Assembly (NCBI GenBank): GCA_018398575.1
Contig: JAGTXZ010000020.1
Location: forward strand, 1 to 64,000
From: Ampelomyces quisqualis
Lineage: Eukaryota; Ascomycota; Dothideomycetes; Pleosporales; Phaeosphaeriaceae
Length of the DNA stretch: 64,000 bases
Direction of reading: 5' to 3'
Part shown: positions 11,400 to 24,200 of the stretch, in pieces
How positions within the stretch are numbered: the stretch's first letter is position 1
How the letters are laid out: each line of letters opens with the position of its first letter
Position numbers and translations under genes: made by a program
The notes under the pieces: generated by a model
Told to the model about the DNA's origin: nothing
What the model saw: the letters and a program-made list of their open reading frames with translations, nothing else
Databases searched by the model: none

Positions 11400-14365
11400 C
11401 TGTACTAGTAAGTAAAAGAAAAAAGAGCTAACTCCTTAATAGTACTATACTACCTTCTATAGTATACTACCTCTAGCGCAGACTATATAGCCTAGCATTA
11501 TCCTAAGGTAGAGAAGGACTCTCTTAGACATCTAAGAGCTAGGAGATAGCCTACTTTCTTGCTATTTTAGATAACCTGTTGTCTCTATCCTAACTCTTAC
11601 TATAATCTCTATCCTAACCTCTACTTTAGTTTCTAATCTAACTTGTAGTCTAGCTTATAATCTAATCCCTAATATAGCTAGAATGTTTACTCTTAACCTT
11701 TCTCTTAACCTCTCTTTTTACCTCCTTCTTAATCTCTTTCTTAACCTCTTTCTTAACCTATATAGAGGGCTTGCGCAATTTACTGCTAGATTACTTCTTC
11801 TTAATAGCCTTCTTCTTTTTAGACTACTGCTACTTAACTAAAGAGAGATTCTGTTCTAACTCTTACTTATCTATATTCTTGTGTATTTTAAGAGCAATGT
11901 ACATAATATACTTACTCTTCTAGCTCTTCTTAAAGTAGTTGCTTTTAACTACTAATTCTCTAATAGTACTAATACTGTCTACGCTCCTAAGAAGGTATAT
12001 AATCCTATTCTTTCTAATATTAAACACAAGGTATAGTAAAACAGCAGAGATATCTAGATTAATACAACGTAGCTCTAGTAGTAGTAATTAAACAAAGTTA
12101 TTAGCAGAAGAGATTTAAGCATTTGTAGCCTAGTAGGCTATCTTCTCTAGGGAAAAAGTTAGTAAAGACTTGTTACTTAAAGAGTGTAGTATAACAGATA
12201 ATATCTTACGTATAATGTTATATTTAATAAACTTCTGTCTTATAAAGTAACTCTTCTAAACAACCTGTATTCTAACTAAAATAGTAATAACTAAAATTAG
12301 AATCTTAGTAGCTATAGGCTATAGAGTAAGCGTAGAGAAAGTTCTTACAATTAACTGTTAGCAGGCAGTCTTAGCAGCAGTCCTTCTAATATAACTTTTT
12401 GCTAGTACAAAAACAGCTTAGTCCTTCTTAGATATATTATCTAGAATAATAACCTTTAGCTTCTTTTGTTATTGTGTAGGCGTTGTTAGAGTTAGTTAGA
12501 GTAGAAACTAACACTTTAGGCAGAATGCAAAATAAGATAGAAGAGAAGAGTAACTTAAGCTATTAACTAGGCAGAACTAGTAGTACAGCATAGTTATGTT
12601 ATGTAGTACATAATATGCTATATAAGAAGGGCATAGAAAGTTAAAAGACACAACAAAATTCTAAGTTAAAGATAGTAGGAGCTTAAGTTATAGTATAAGT
12701 AAGTACGTACTATACTATATTAGAATTAAAGACCTTACTTGCCTCTTCTAGTAGACATAGATTAGTCTAGAGATTAACGTGCTAGATAGTAGAAGCATTT
12801 GGCTAAAACAGTTATATTAGTTTAGAGTGCAATAAATTAAGCTAAGAACTTACCTGCTAATTTCTAGCACTAGTAGGTAAAGCTAGAAAAGAAAGCTATA
12901 GTTTAAACCTATTATTAATATAGGTTTGCACCTTAATGCAGAGCTGCAGATATATATTAAGATATAGACTATCTTAATTAGTATCTAGTACTGCTCTAGT
13001 ATTAAACCTAACTAACTTAAGGGCAGAATTATACTAAGCAAGTGTTTCTGCTAGCAAGAAGCTATTAATATCTTATTCCCTAATACAGGACTTAATGTCC
13101 TAAAGCTTCTTAGAGTTAAAGTCTACACTCTAGTTCTAGACATAACCTTCTAGATAGTTATAGAGTATAAATAGTTTTCTAACTACTATATTAGAGCAGT
13201 TCTTCTACTTACAAATTTTATAGCTATTCTAAAAGCGCACAAAGTTATAGAGCTGTTTGCAGAGTCTTAGGATATAGACTGCGTAGAGAGTAATCTAGTC
13301 TGCAAGCTAATCTTTAGTAAAGTAGCTTTAGGTACGCAAGTGCCTAAAAAAAGTCTATAAATTAATATTAGTATAGAATATCTTACTGTAGATAGGTTAT
13401 TATACCTGCTATCTAAATAGCAGACTCTTTAATAGATACATCTACTATGCTTTAATGCGCTAATTTGCTGTACTTATACTATAAAGATAACACTACTAAA
13501 ACTCTAGGTCTGCATTAATTAAGGTTTAAAGCTTATAGTAAGTATCTGCAAGTATAACAGTCTCTACTCTATAATTAGACCTAATAAATTAAGGCTAGAT
13601 CTTAGTTGTCTTAAGAGTGTGTAAAAACTAGTAAATATAGCTAACTGCTATAGTTATAGATATCCTAATATATACCTAGACAATATATTAAGAGTATACG
13701 TTAATACAAGTATAGATTTTTACCCTAAATAGCTGTAATTTGCAGTAGCTATTAATAGACTAGATAAAGTTTAGCCTAGAAATAATATACTTTCTCTAGT
13801 AACGCTAAAGATCTTGCTTACGCTGCTCTACTACCTCTAAGTTAATTTAGTAATAAACCTAGAATAGTCTGTCTTTAGAAATAATATAGCCTTGCTAGTA
13901 AAAGTAGGTATAAAGATATCTCTAGCTATACTTATTAATTACACTCTTCTTAAGTTCTTTCTTAATAAGCTTTTGTATAAGTGCATTAGTAGCTATACTT
14001 ACTACTACTTTATAAACACTTCTCTTTAAACTAAGCTTAAAACGTAGGTAAATAAGCGTATATTTTTTAATCTTAAAACCTTCTTTTTAAAGTATAGTTA
14101 AGATATCTATATCTTTAAGACCTACTTTAAAGAATAACACTTGTATTCTACTCTTAATAATATCTTTAACATGTAAAGAAAGTTCTTTTTAAATACTCTA
14201 GTCTTAGAAGTAGCGTTATAGTGTATAAGTCCTTATAGTAGTACTGTAGGTATTCTAAAGGTAGGTACAGATCTCCTTGTAGGTAAGGCCTTTGCAGAAA
14301 AGCGCAGCAAGTTTATCTTTAAAGGGTACAAAATTAATAGTTAGACGTCTAGTAGGCATTTTAGA
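11400..14365 (-). mobile_element. RIP-wrecked DDE integrase-type transposon
   Basis: Read on the minus strand from about 14,360, the frame starts with a basic helix-turn-helix-like segment (GLTYKEI near 14,265). A second segment of the same type follows near 14,090 (LKDIDILTIL, then EGFKIK). Between about 13,720 and 13,400 the core of a fungal integrase-like (rve/rva-type) protein is recognisable: a CINVYS motif, RSNYRVET, and CYLYSISTAN followed by RIKA. By family knowledge these correspond to IDAYS, RSDRGVET and NQRIEAWW, so all three acidic residues are changed (D to N, D to N, E to K). A Lys/Glu-rich tail lies near 11,700-11,800. Many TAG/TAA stops interrupt it, so it cannot be active. 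Termini were not found. Confidence 0.75.
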
Positions 14366-14410
14366 TATAGTATTGTAGGTATTAGATAGGTAGCAGTTGC
14401 TGCAGGATAT

Positions 14411-15019
14411 AATAGTTGGCTGTGGTGGGGTTACCGGACACAAATTTTGAAGTTCCAAATAATTTTGGCGGGCCACCTGCTTATAGTCCTCCGTAGGGTA
14501 CCGTTCGTGTCGCGATCGTTTAATAAGGAGACACCGACGACCGCAGAGGCCATGCGGTACTTGGGACAGAAAGACTACTGTGAGATTCTGCTGATCGGGA
14601 CATCGCACGTTTGACGCACTATGATGACCGCGCGTGAGATCGACTCTTGTGGTGTCCCGAAGAGCCAGATAGATATAGCTATGTCGGGAGGAACATGCCG
14701 CATGCTGGAGAGGGGACCATTAGCTACATGACGTACGACCATCTGCCTCAGATACATTCAAAATAATCACCTTTGTCATGCATACACAGCTTAGTAAACT
14801 CCATTCTATTATATAGCTCGTCCTAGAAAACGAGCTTGAATGACAAATTGACCTTCACCTGACAACAGTCCATGCGCCAGGCGTGCACGTGACCCACAGC
14901 TCTTCAAAGGAGCCTCCTCAACGCCTCACTATCTTCCAACCGCCTCAGTTCCACGAGCACTCGAAACTACTTTCTAGTAGCTAACACTCCTGCACCAAAC
15001 AGCCAACTCGCTCCCAAAA
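14411..15019. other. Left border of the gene island, no gene seen
   Basis: Composition changes sharply at about 14,415, from RIP-type AT-rich sequence to balanced sequence. Short open frames occur here, including a 60-codon minus-strand frame at 14,575-14,757, but none resembles a known protein. I see no convincing gene. Confidence 0.6.
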
Positions 15020-15921
15020 ATGTCTAGAACCACAATCCCTTTCGACTTGTTCGGCCTCGGGCGCGAGCTGCGCAACCAAATCTACCACAAACTCTGGCTT
15101 TCCACCCCCAGCCTCAAACTCTACAGGCGCAGCGCCACCTCGCCCCGCACTCGCGCCAATTACACCGTCACTAATCCGTACGAATCCGTGCAGGAAACGC
15201 ACTCCCCCGGCCATCCAGTCTGGCTCCTAACCAACAAAGCCGTAATAGCAGAAGGCCTGGAGCGATTCCGCTGCCACGGCACAGTCTCCCTCTAGACAAT
15301 GCAAGGCACCAACAAACTTCTCAACATCTTCGACGCCGCCGACAGACTCTACGCCCAGGAACACGCATTGACGTTCGAGCTGGCGCTATGCACAACGTAC
15401 TTTGAAAGCAGTATCCTCTAGCTATTGCTCTTGCTAACACTTGCTTGCAGAGTGTTGCTTTGGCTGCGCGAAGGGCGATTTTCTGGGCCTATGGCTACGC
15501 AGTTCTTTGGTGTTGGCGAGGCAGAGAGGAATCTTTGCAAAGCGCTTCTTTGCACGGCGCGCACGAGTCCTGATCTGGATCTTGAGGTTATGTTGCCTGG
15601 CTTCCTCTGCTTCGAAGATATCGAGTGTGTTGCGGATTTGTTGGGGTTTGTGGGGGCGATTGGTGGGGTGGTGGGGTGGTGGGCAGGTTGGTGCGCTTGG
15701 AGATGCGGTTGTCACTTTACTTTATCAAGACTGTGGAAAGCAGGCCGGATTATGCTCTTGTGCTGGCGGAGCTAAAGAGGTTAAAGGTGGTGCTGAAGGC
15801 GATGATGAGGGAGAGGATAAAGATTGAGGAGATTTATCCCGACGATTATTTGGCTGTATGGTATCGTCGGGAATTTTTGGTTGTGTGGGTTCGTCGGGCA
15901 GGCAAGCAGGGCTTGCGGTGA
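15020..15921 (+). pseudogene. F-box-like/orphan family gene, RIP-scarred pseudogene
   Basis: An ATG at 15,020 opens a frame starting MSRTTIPFDLFGLGRELRNQ, a pattern (FxLFxLPRELRNxIY) typical of lineage-expanded F-box-like proteins in Pleosporales. The frame is stopped by TAG at 15,293-15,295 and again by TAG at 15,419-15,421, yet continues sensibly after each. Both can be CAG changed by C-to-T. It then shifts frame in a G-rich stretch around 15,655-15,690 and goes on in another frame (YFIKTVESRPDY, then LKRLKVVLKAMM) to about 15,860. Two nonsense changes and a frameshift argue for a pseudogene. It is the island gene nearest the RIP-damaged subtelomere. Confidence 0.7.
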
Positions 15922-17172
15922 GGATAGGTCGTCGATATCTCCCGAAACTTGTGTACACCATCTGAATGTAAGTTATTGTAAACATATGCCAATTCGAGTA
16001 CACTCAACAGCTCCTTACAGTAAATACTGTAGCCCCAAGAGCCAATCATTAGTGCCAGAATAGACCAAAGTCACACTTTACTATGTGCGACATAACAACA
16101 ACTCTAACTTGCTTGCGTAGTCTTTAACAAAACGCTATACGCATAGAGACGTTGCAAATACCTTGATCGAGTTCCAACCCTACTACTATACCCACTATCC
16201 AACCAATTCATTGTTAAATATAACCTTAAACCAAAACCTTCTTTACCCCTTGTTTCGCCACGCCGTCTAGCATCTAGCATCTCTCTCTAATTACACTACT
16301 GCGACACACCTAACCCTGCCTCCCTAACCCCAGGACCAAGCCCTGCTTAACTTCTCCAAAACGCCCCTACGACACTATTTTCCACCGCTTCTTGCGCTCC
16401 AGGCCTTGGTGTTATCAGCAGGTATACATCGACGTGGGCCAAATCCGGCATAATGTACACCAGAACAATTGCAAGAGAGCAGACGTTGCTATTGCGCTCG
16501 CGGCCCCAAACGGGCATGGTATAAGGGATAAGATGGAACATGGGGTGCGGTTAAGAACGAGGGCATCGCGAGCTGTGCATAATAGAGCAATCGTGGTTAA
16601 AGTCAGAGCCGCGCGCACGCCCGAGGGTAGAGCGTAAATCGACTACCAAGTTAGTAGCGCAGGCATAGTTATTGACCGAACGTGCGATAGAGAGGCAGGT
16701 GCACGAGTAAGAAGGTAGGAGTAGTTAAATCGTAACCATGAAACTATGCATCGTACTCCCAAAAAAATCTCCTTGTTACTTCCGCTAGTTAGTGCCGTGT
16801 TGTGCTTTGACTCTCCCTACGTTCCATTATAATCCGCGCACTTAGTTCAAAAGAACACGAAGAACGTCAACGCCAATTGCGCAAAAGGGGGTAGTCCAAG
16901 CCACAGTAAAAAAAGCAATCATGATAACGTGCGTTGACAAGGGTAAATCGTTTCCGTCGCTAAACATGACAAAAGGCGTAGGTGGTATCGTGGTATATCT
17001 CAACTTTTGCCGCGTCTTCACAGAGCTCCCGAGCACAAGGAAGAGTGGGGATGTTGGCGCTAAACAACAACAACGATGATAATGTGTCCACAAGAAAAAC
17101 AAACAAATTCGCCAAATCGTCAGCCTCCAAGCAACCATAAACATCAGGAAAGAGAGTAGGAGGTGGATGTGT
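15922..17172. other. Intergenic, no gene seen
   Basis: No open frame with protein-like content or family resemblance was found. The part next to 17,172 is probably the 3' untranslated region of the downstream minus-strand gene. A short CTAGCAT duplication occurs at about 16,267-16,280. Confidence 0.55.
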
Positions 17173-19842
17173 TTACTTCTTCTTCTTAGTCGACCCTGCA
17201 GCCCATCTGAAAAACGGCGCTGGCACGCTCTTTTTCCTCGGTTTGGGCTGTCCGCCACCACCGCCGCCAGGCGTAATGACTTCGATCATTGGTGGCGGAG
17301 GCGGCACACCCCCCGCACCAGGCTGTGGTGGAGGAGGCGGAGGAAGCGGCGCAGCCATACCCATTCCTTGAGGAGGTGGGACAACCACATGAGGATGATG
17401 AGCATGCAAACTCTCGCGCTTGAGCCTGACCTTGTCCTTATTCTTCACGCTCTTGTTCTTGGATAGTGGAAGGTGGTGCGCCAGGAAGTGCGCCGCGTCT
17501 GGGGGAACTGGAGGGTACTGCATCTCGTGCGGAAGAGGTTGTGGTTCGGGTTTGGGCGGGGGTTCGGGCATGGGCCACATATGCATTGTGATGGCCCAGT
17601 CGGGCTGGACCATTGTTTCCCAGACTTGTGGGAGGATGATTTCTCCGTCGGGACCGATCAGGTCGTAGTGGCCTTCATGGACGTGTGGGCCGATGATGTC
17701 GACGTGGAGGAAGGCTTGCTTGATGAGTTCTTCCATGCCCTGTGAGGTCAGTCAGTATGGTGTATTCTGAATCGAGATGTGTTTTGGACTAGAGCGTTCG
17801 TGACGTACCTTCCAAGTCTTGCACAGATGCCATGGGAAGCTGAATTTACGGCCAACTGCGTCCTTGAACTTGATGGGAGGTGGTGGTGCATCCGAAGGCT
17901 TAAGTTTCTCGGCCGCTTCTTCAGCAGCTTTCTTTGCCTTTTCCAGCTCCTCAGCTGCCGCGTTGGCTTCCGCAATCGCCTTCTCGTGCGCCTTCTTGGT
18001 CTCCTCGGCTTCCGCAGCGGCTTTCTTTTCTGCTTCTTCGCGCGCGGCTGTGGCAGCATCGAGCATGTCCTTGGCCCTTTCCGCCGCAGCCTTCTTTTCC
18101 GCTGCGTGCTTGGCAGCAGTTTCATCAGCTTCTTTCTTCTCTGCTTCGCGCTGGGCTGCGAGAGCTGCTTCGCGCTTGAGCTGTTCGTCTTTTTGGGCCA
18201 AAATGAGCTTCTCGAGCTTTGCGAGCTTGTCTTCATCGCCTTTCTTCTTAGCTTCAGCAGCTGCCTTTCGCGCGTCTTCGGCAGCCTGAGCCTTGGCCTT
18301 ATCTTTTTGGATGCGGGCCTCTTGTTGCGAAATCAAAATCTGCTCGAGGCGGTCGAATTTGGCATTCTCTTGCGCCTTTCGCGCTGCCTCTGCAGCCTTT
18401 TCGTCTTCCTCGGCTTTATGAAGCAACAGCTTTTCCAGCTTTGTGAGCATGCCGTCCTCCTTGGCTGTGTCGGGTGGTGGCGGAGCAACTGGTGGTGGTA
18501 CCGGAACCATTTGCATGAGCTGCTGCGGTGGGGCTGAAGCGGGCTGTTGCGGCGGGGCTGGCGCTGGCTCTTCTTCTCGCTCTCGCTCTCGCTCTCGCTC
18601 TCGCTCTGGTCTTGGCGTGTGCCTCTTGGAAGAAGTGTGTTGCGGGGGAGGAGATGGTATTTGTGGTGGGTAGTGTGGTGGGTACATGCCCATGTGCATG
18701 CCAGGCGGCATTCCGTATGGCGAGCCATAGGGCGGGTAGTAGCCCATGGGGGAGGCATGGCCGTAGGGCATCATTGCGCCCTCGGGCGGTAGTCCACCCA
18801 TCGAGTTGCGGTTTCCTGGACGGTGTGCAGCTCGTTGACCATGTTGTTGTGGTTGGGCAGGTTGCGGTCCATGGCCAGGATATCCACTGAAATAACCTCC
18901 TGGCTCGCCCCTCGGAGGCGGGCCCTGGGTAAAGGGATTGGCTTCATTGGGCGCAAAGGGGTTCTGATGGGCGTAGTGCGGATCGTGTCCGCCATGGAAG
19001 CCATTGGGCACCAGTTGGCCGGCAGAGGACGCTGCACCATGGCCGTACTGATTCAGGCGAGGGTCAGACATGACGCTGGGGACATAGCCGTTGGAGGCGT
19101 GCTGTGGGATGTGGCCCCAACCGGGACTGGGGTGGTGGGGCGGGACAGGGGCGCCCCCTCTGCCAGACTGCGCGTAGGGATAGTCGTCGGGGTCCTCGAG
19201 ACTCGATTCTTGCGGGGTAGACTGGGGCCTGCGCCGCCGCGGCCGCCGGTGTTCGGGATCCAGATTGGGTCTGCTGCGGCTCCTGGGGCGCGAGGGGGGG
19301 TCAACCACGGGGACGGCGTGACGTGAGGTCGCGCGGGGGGCAGCTTTGTGGCGCGTGGCAGGGGCAGTCGGGGCGTGGACGGGGTGTCGTTTGGCACCAT
19401 GCGGGCGCGAGGCCGAGTCGGAGGGCCGGATCTCGTGGTTGTCGATGAGGTCCCAGCCTTGGTCGTCGTCGTCCTCGTAGCTGTCTTCGTCGTCGTCGTC
19501 CTCTTCGTCGTCGTCGTCGGTCTCTTCGGACGAATAGGCTACGTGGCCGCCCGCCAGAACCTGGACTCCCGACGAGTCTTCGTCGCTGTAGTATTCGGCG
19601 CCCGTGTGGTGGTTGACGGTAATTCCTTTCCTAAGTTGGATGGTGATGTCAGCATCGCCCTGCTTGCTGCTGTTCCGAGACGGGGAGATGGACACGCTCG
19701 AGGGCGCAGTGGAGCGCGAGACGTTGCTCCTGCTCCTGCTGCTGTGCGAGACAGAGGCGGTGCTGCGGCGCGAGAGCGACCGGCGAGAGGGGACACGGGA
19801 GACAGCGCGACGGTGATGGGGGAGGGCTATGACTAACGGCAT
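17173..19842 (-). CDS. Ubiquitin-like-domain (ULD_2-type) disordered protein
   Basis: Two exons: 19,842-17,809 and 17,739-17,173, with a 69-base intron (AAG|GTACGT to CACAG|GGC) that keeps phase 0; the product is 866 residues. The N-terminal part is Ser/Arg-rich, then very acidic (about residues 105-135), then Pro/Gly/His-rich with a short Glu-Arg repeat. A long Ala/Glu/Lys coiled-coil region covers roughly residues 470-650. The conserved core crosses the splice junction (about 655-735: IKFKDAVGRKFSFPWHLCKTW, then EELIKQAFLHV and ETMVQPDWAITMHMWP) and matches the fungal ULD_2 ubiquitin-like domain. A Pro-rich segment and a Lys-rich tail end the protein. The function is unknown; the domain suggests protein binding rather than modification, since no C-terminal di-glycine is present. 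The start is the first ATG of the open frame; an upstream exon is possible. Confidence 0.85.
17740..17808 (-). other. Intron in ULD-domain gene
   Basis: Minus-strand GTACGT donor after AAG and a CACAG acceptor. A CTGAC branch-like motif lies about 10 bases before the acceptor. Removal restores the conserved domain across the junction (WKGMEELI). Confidence 0.9.
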
Positions 19843-21286
19843 GAGGCTGGCTGTGTGCTGGAGTACCGTGCTCGGGCCTCTGCTTCCAGAGAGTGGCCGA
19901 GTCCGGTGAAGGGGGGGAGGGGGGGAGGGGGGAGGGGGTGTCGTAGGGAGCGAAGCGAGGGGTGCGAATAATAGCGAGAAGTGTCAAGTAAGCCTGACGC
20001 TGGATGATGGTCAGGCACTCAGGGTGGGCGGCGACGGTGAGTGGAGGGCTCGACGATTGGGCGTTGACCGGTCGATCGCTGGCGGGGCAATCAGACGTCT
20101 TCGTCTCTGGCAGGCTATGCTCGACTGGGCACTTGGTATAAAGTAGAACAACAGAGCAGGTCGCGGGGTGAGTGTGTGGGAAAAGACGGCCGGCCTTGTT
20201 CTGCAGCAGTGATGCGGTGAGGAGACACACACTGCCAGACAGCAGGAAAGGGGGGAGGGGTTGTTTGTGCTTCGTGTTGTGCGGCCAGGCGTCGACTGGT
20301 GGTAGGGCTGAAGTCTGATTCGACAGGCAGAAGTAAGGTCTCCAAAGTGCGTTCGGTTGTGTGACGGGCACTGTGCGGCACCTGGCTTGGCCCCTTGCCG
20401 CGTCGATATTTGCGTCTGGGAGAAACTGATGCGAGAGGCGGCAGATGTGCGCGCCTTAATACAGATACCACCAACGCAATATATCTCTGTGGTTGCTGTG
20501 GTGTTGCAGGTAATGTGCGATGGAATGTAAACCAAGTTCAGGGTCTGCGGCGACGAACTCTTTTTATCAGGTCAAGGTAGTAGTAGTAGCAGTAACAATG
20601 CGACGGGAGTAGTGTGGCTTTGAGATTGGACATGGTATGCTTGATGAGAAAAAGTCGTTGATTATGGACAAGACGTAAATGCTACCGCTTTTTCCTGCCT
20701 TGACAAGACTGCTTCTCTGCTACCACCTTTAATGCTCCTCACCAGCGCCATTGCTCCAAAACAATGCGCATCTTGGTGTCAAAGCGTCCATCCACCGCTT
20801 GAAGGAAGCCATTGCAGCGTATGACTCCTCTCTGTAGGCTAGTTGTCAAAATCGTGTCCTGGCGCTCAACCTACGTGTTGTCGTGTAATTCCTCGCTTCA
20901 CTACCACTAACAGCCCAACACCCAATCTAGACGCATGGCAGAGCCTCGAGCGGGAAGCGCCATGCGGCCCAACGCGATGACGCCCGAGCCAGGAACCATG
21001 CATGCCACGTGTAGCCCTAATGATACGGTTACCATTTTGATGGTTGATGATTCGGGATATGTGTCATAGAAAAATGAGACAGGTGGACTTGGGATCAAAT
21101 GAACAATCATGTATGAGAACTTTGGGGCTGTGGACAACAGCATCGAATGCCATGTAGATAGATTCGCAACGAATCCCAGACTACACAACCGACTCACTCC
21201 TCCTGTATATAACCCCACAAAAACAAAAAAAACCCTGGGTATAGCTTCCGCCTCTTTGCAAAAAAAGAACACAAATGTCCACTCAA
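19843..21286. other. Intergenic between ULD gene and exchanger
   Basis: The side next to 19,843 should hold the promoter and 5' leader of the ULD gene, including a G-rich/C-rich tract at about 19,910-19,940. The side next to 21,286 should be the 3' region of the exchanger. Several open frames exist here but none looks like a protein. Confidence 0.5.
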
Positions 21287-24200
21287 CTAACTGACATCAC
21301 TACTGTACCCCAAAACCTCTACCAGCACATTCGCCAATGTACTCACGACCCATAATACAACCAATCCCCACCCGATCGTCTTGTCCATTTTCCACCGCCT
21401 CATCGGCACTGCTACCAGCAACCCAGCCAGTGTAAACAACAGCGTCGCGCCTGAAATGATCAAAGTCGTGCTAACAGCAATATGGTACGGGGCAAAATGC
21501 ACCGGCCTATCAGGGTGTTTCTCATGCCTGTGTTCGCCTTTTGTGATGGTCATATACAAGCCACTCAGCCCGATACCTAGTAAGATATTCAACATGGGGC
21601 CGCCGAAACATGCGGACAAAGCCATGATGGGGAAGCCTAGGCGGGCAACTGTTATATCTGCCACTAAATCACCGAGGGAGTTTCCGACCGCGAAGATGGT
21701 CAGCCCGAGGATCGCGTCGGACATGTTGAGTATGACGCCGAGAGTGCGTAGAACGCCGACGACTTCGTTGGCGATGGTGCTGATCCATGCGATTGCGACA
21801 GCGAAGCCGGCGAAACAGAGTGCTGAACGCCAGGGCGGTGGGCGGTTGGGTGAGGTAGTGAGTAGGATGGTGGCGAGGATGATGAGGGATGCAGTGAGGG
21901 AGTAGAGGGTGTGGCGGAGGAGGGCGCGGGGGTTGTCGGGCTGCATGTTTGCCCAAAGGATAAGGACGACGAAGAGGGGGGCGGTGAAGACTTGGAGGAT
22001 CACGAGCCATCTATTCCATTGCTTGGGTTCGGCGGCGGTGGGTACGATGGGAAGTTGATCAGGCGAACGAGCAATGTTATCCGAGTCCGTGATGAAGACG
22101 TGAGGTGTGTTGCTTGCTGTGGTGCTGAATGATCCGCCGTTGGCTTGGCGGTGGTGACCTTTTAGGTTCATCGAGGTTCTTGGGGTTGCGAGACTCTCGG
22201 TGGGAAGTATTGTGCTGCGCCCATGCGAGTCGATACTCCTATCGAGGGGCGTCAATGGCGGAGGAAGACCAAAGTCTAAAGATAGCTCGGCATGGCCGCC
22301 CTCATGCTCGTCCTTTTGTGGTTCGACGACAGGTAACGTGATGGTCAACAGAAAGACTGGGAGTCCAGCAACGAGTCCCAAGATTTTTTCCCAGATGTTC
22401 TTCTCTCGCCAATTGGTTAGTGTTGGGAACAATGTCCCAAAGAGAATGTGTGGCGGCGGGAGGATTCGAGAGGGCCACCACCTTGGAATCTTCCCTGGTT
22501 CGTGGACAGCGAAGGGATCCCTGGGGAACATGGACTCGGGTGAGGCACTGGGCTCGCGCACTCGCAAGCTCGGTGGCCGGGTGGAGCTTTGAGCCGACCA
22601 GGGATAGTCTGTGTAGGCAGGGAAGGGCACTGGAGGAGACGTAAGTCCCGGCACTGAAAGTTTCAAGTTTGGTGGGCCTGCTTGTTCGCCCGCCTCGAGG
22701 ACTGGTGACGACCCCGGACTAGGCGAAGTAGTCTTGGAGCGAACGGGCGATAACACGGGGCCGTTTGCGCCTGGGGGTGCGAGCCGATTTGACGAGGGGG
22801 GTCTGCTTTCTAGTGCTGGACTGGGTGCGCGCGGGGAGTGCAGAGAAGGGGGTGGCGACAAGGAAAAGGATGGCGATGGTGGCGCCTGAGCGCTAGCAGC
22901 AGCAGCAAAGTCACCACGGTCGTCCGGAGTCGCGGGGCCAAATGTTATGTCCGGCACGGCTATGTGCAGCGTACTTGGATGGAGTCGGACGTTGTCTATG
23001 TCGTTGGTCGATACAGCTCGCGCGCGATTGGCCATGCCTTGCTGGATGTCCATGTTTGGCCGGGTGATGTGCGGGGATGCATCCGAGGCTATCGACGCCA
23101 CATCGAAGGGAGGTCGGGCAGCAGGATCGGATTCGGAGGCCATGTAGTCCTGTTGCTGTGCGGTCGTGTATGTCGGGTCGTCGGAATATCTGCGCAGGCT
23201 GATGGGCATGGACTGAATGTTCCTCGACTTCTGGAGGGACGACAGGACCGCGCGGAACTCGAGAGCTCCAACGAGACTGGGGCGGATGGGGGTGTGGGTG
23301 TTGCGGCGACTTCCCATGCGCGGTCGGCTCACGCGCATGTTGTTGGTCATCTCGCCCATCCACCGCTCGCGCTCTTCTTCGTGGTCATCTTCGTCGAGCG
23401 GGTCATGGCCACCCGCGCATTCGAGGTTGGCAAAGTCGTCGTTGGAGATGGCGCAGCCAGGCGAGGCGGCCCCCGCTGGCGCTTCGTCGTCGTGGTAGTC
23501 CTGGATTTCCTCCTCGTCGCCGCCGGGGGTGACGTAGTGACTGCGCATGGCAGCGGCCTTGCGCCGCCTCGTCCTGCGCTGGCTGATCCACCAATGCCAG
23601 GCGACGACAAACACGACGTAGAAGACGTAGAATGCGACCATGGCGAGCGACTCCCACAGGTGCAGCTTGCCGTCGACGACGAAGCCCATGCTGAAGGCGG
23701 CGGCGACCAGGAAGAAGCTGACGTCGCGCACAAAGCTCTTGCGCGCGACGGCGAAGGGGCGGATGAGGGCCATGGAGCCCGAGACGACGGCGGTGATGAA
23801 GCAGGCGGCGCCGATGAGCTCGCCGACGGCCAGGCTGGCGGCGTGGGTGCGGAAGGCGGCGAAGGTGGAGAAGACGTCGGGGCTGCCGTTGCCAAAGGCC
23901 AGCAGGGTGACGCCGGCCAGGCTCTCGCTCATGCCCAGCAGGCGGGCGATGGTGTTGAGGTTGACGCAGAAGAAGTCGCTCGCGGCGATGCCGATGGTGC
24001 TGAAGAGCATGGCCAGCCAGAGGGTCATGAGGACGAAGGCGACGGGCTTTGCGCGGGGGATGCGGCAGTAGTAGAGGGTGAGGTACGAGATGACGCCGGC
24101 CTCTTCATCGGGGCAGTTGGCGCGCACGAAGGCGCACTGGTCGTGGGCGGCGTGGACGAGGCGGCACTGTTGGTCGAGTGCGACGAGGTCCCGCTGGCGC

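Larger units (their letters stand above)
111..14410. other. AT-rich, RIP-damaged subtelomeric block
   Basis: Composition is AT-rich and dominated by TA, TAG and CTA. TCA and its complement TGA are almost missing, while ACA, GCA and CG survive. This is the mark of C-to-T change at CpA on both strands (RIP). No intact gene is visible. In 111-1,079, 3,631-7,750, 8,366-9,990 and 10,390-11,400 I recognise no gene or mobile-element motif. Confidence 0.85.

Noticed and set aside
14255..14608. A 117-codon minus-strand open frame across the island border
   Set aside because: Only its last third belongs to the integrase relic; the rest is border DNA read by chance.
19649..20535. Minus-strand frames upstream of the ULD gene
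   Set aside because: They overlap in different frames, are Pro/Ser/His-rich by composition, and show no conserved pattern.
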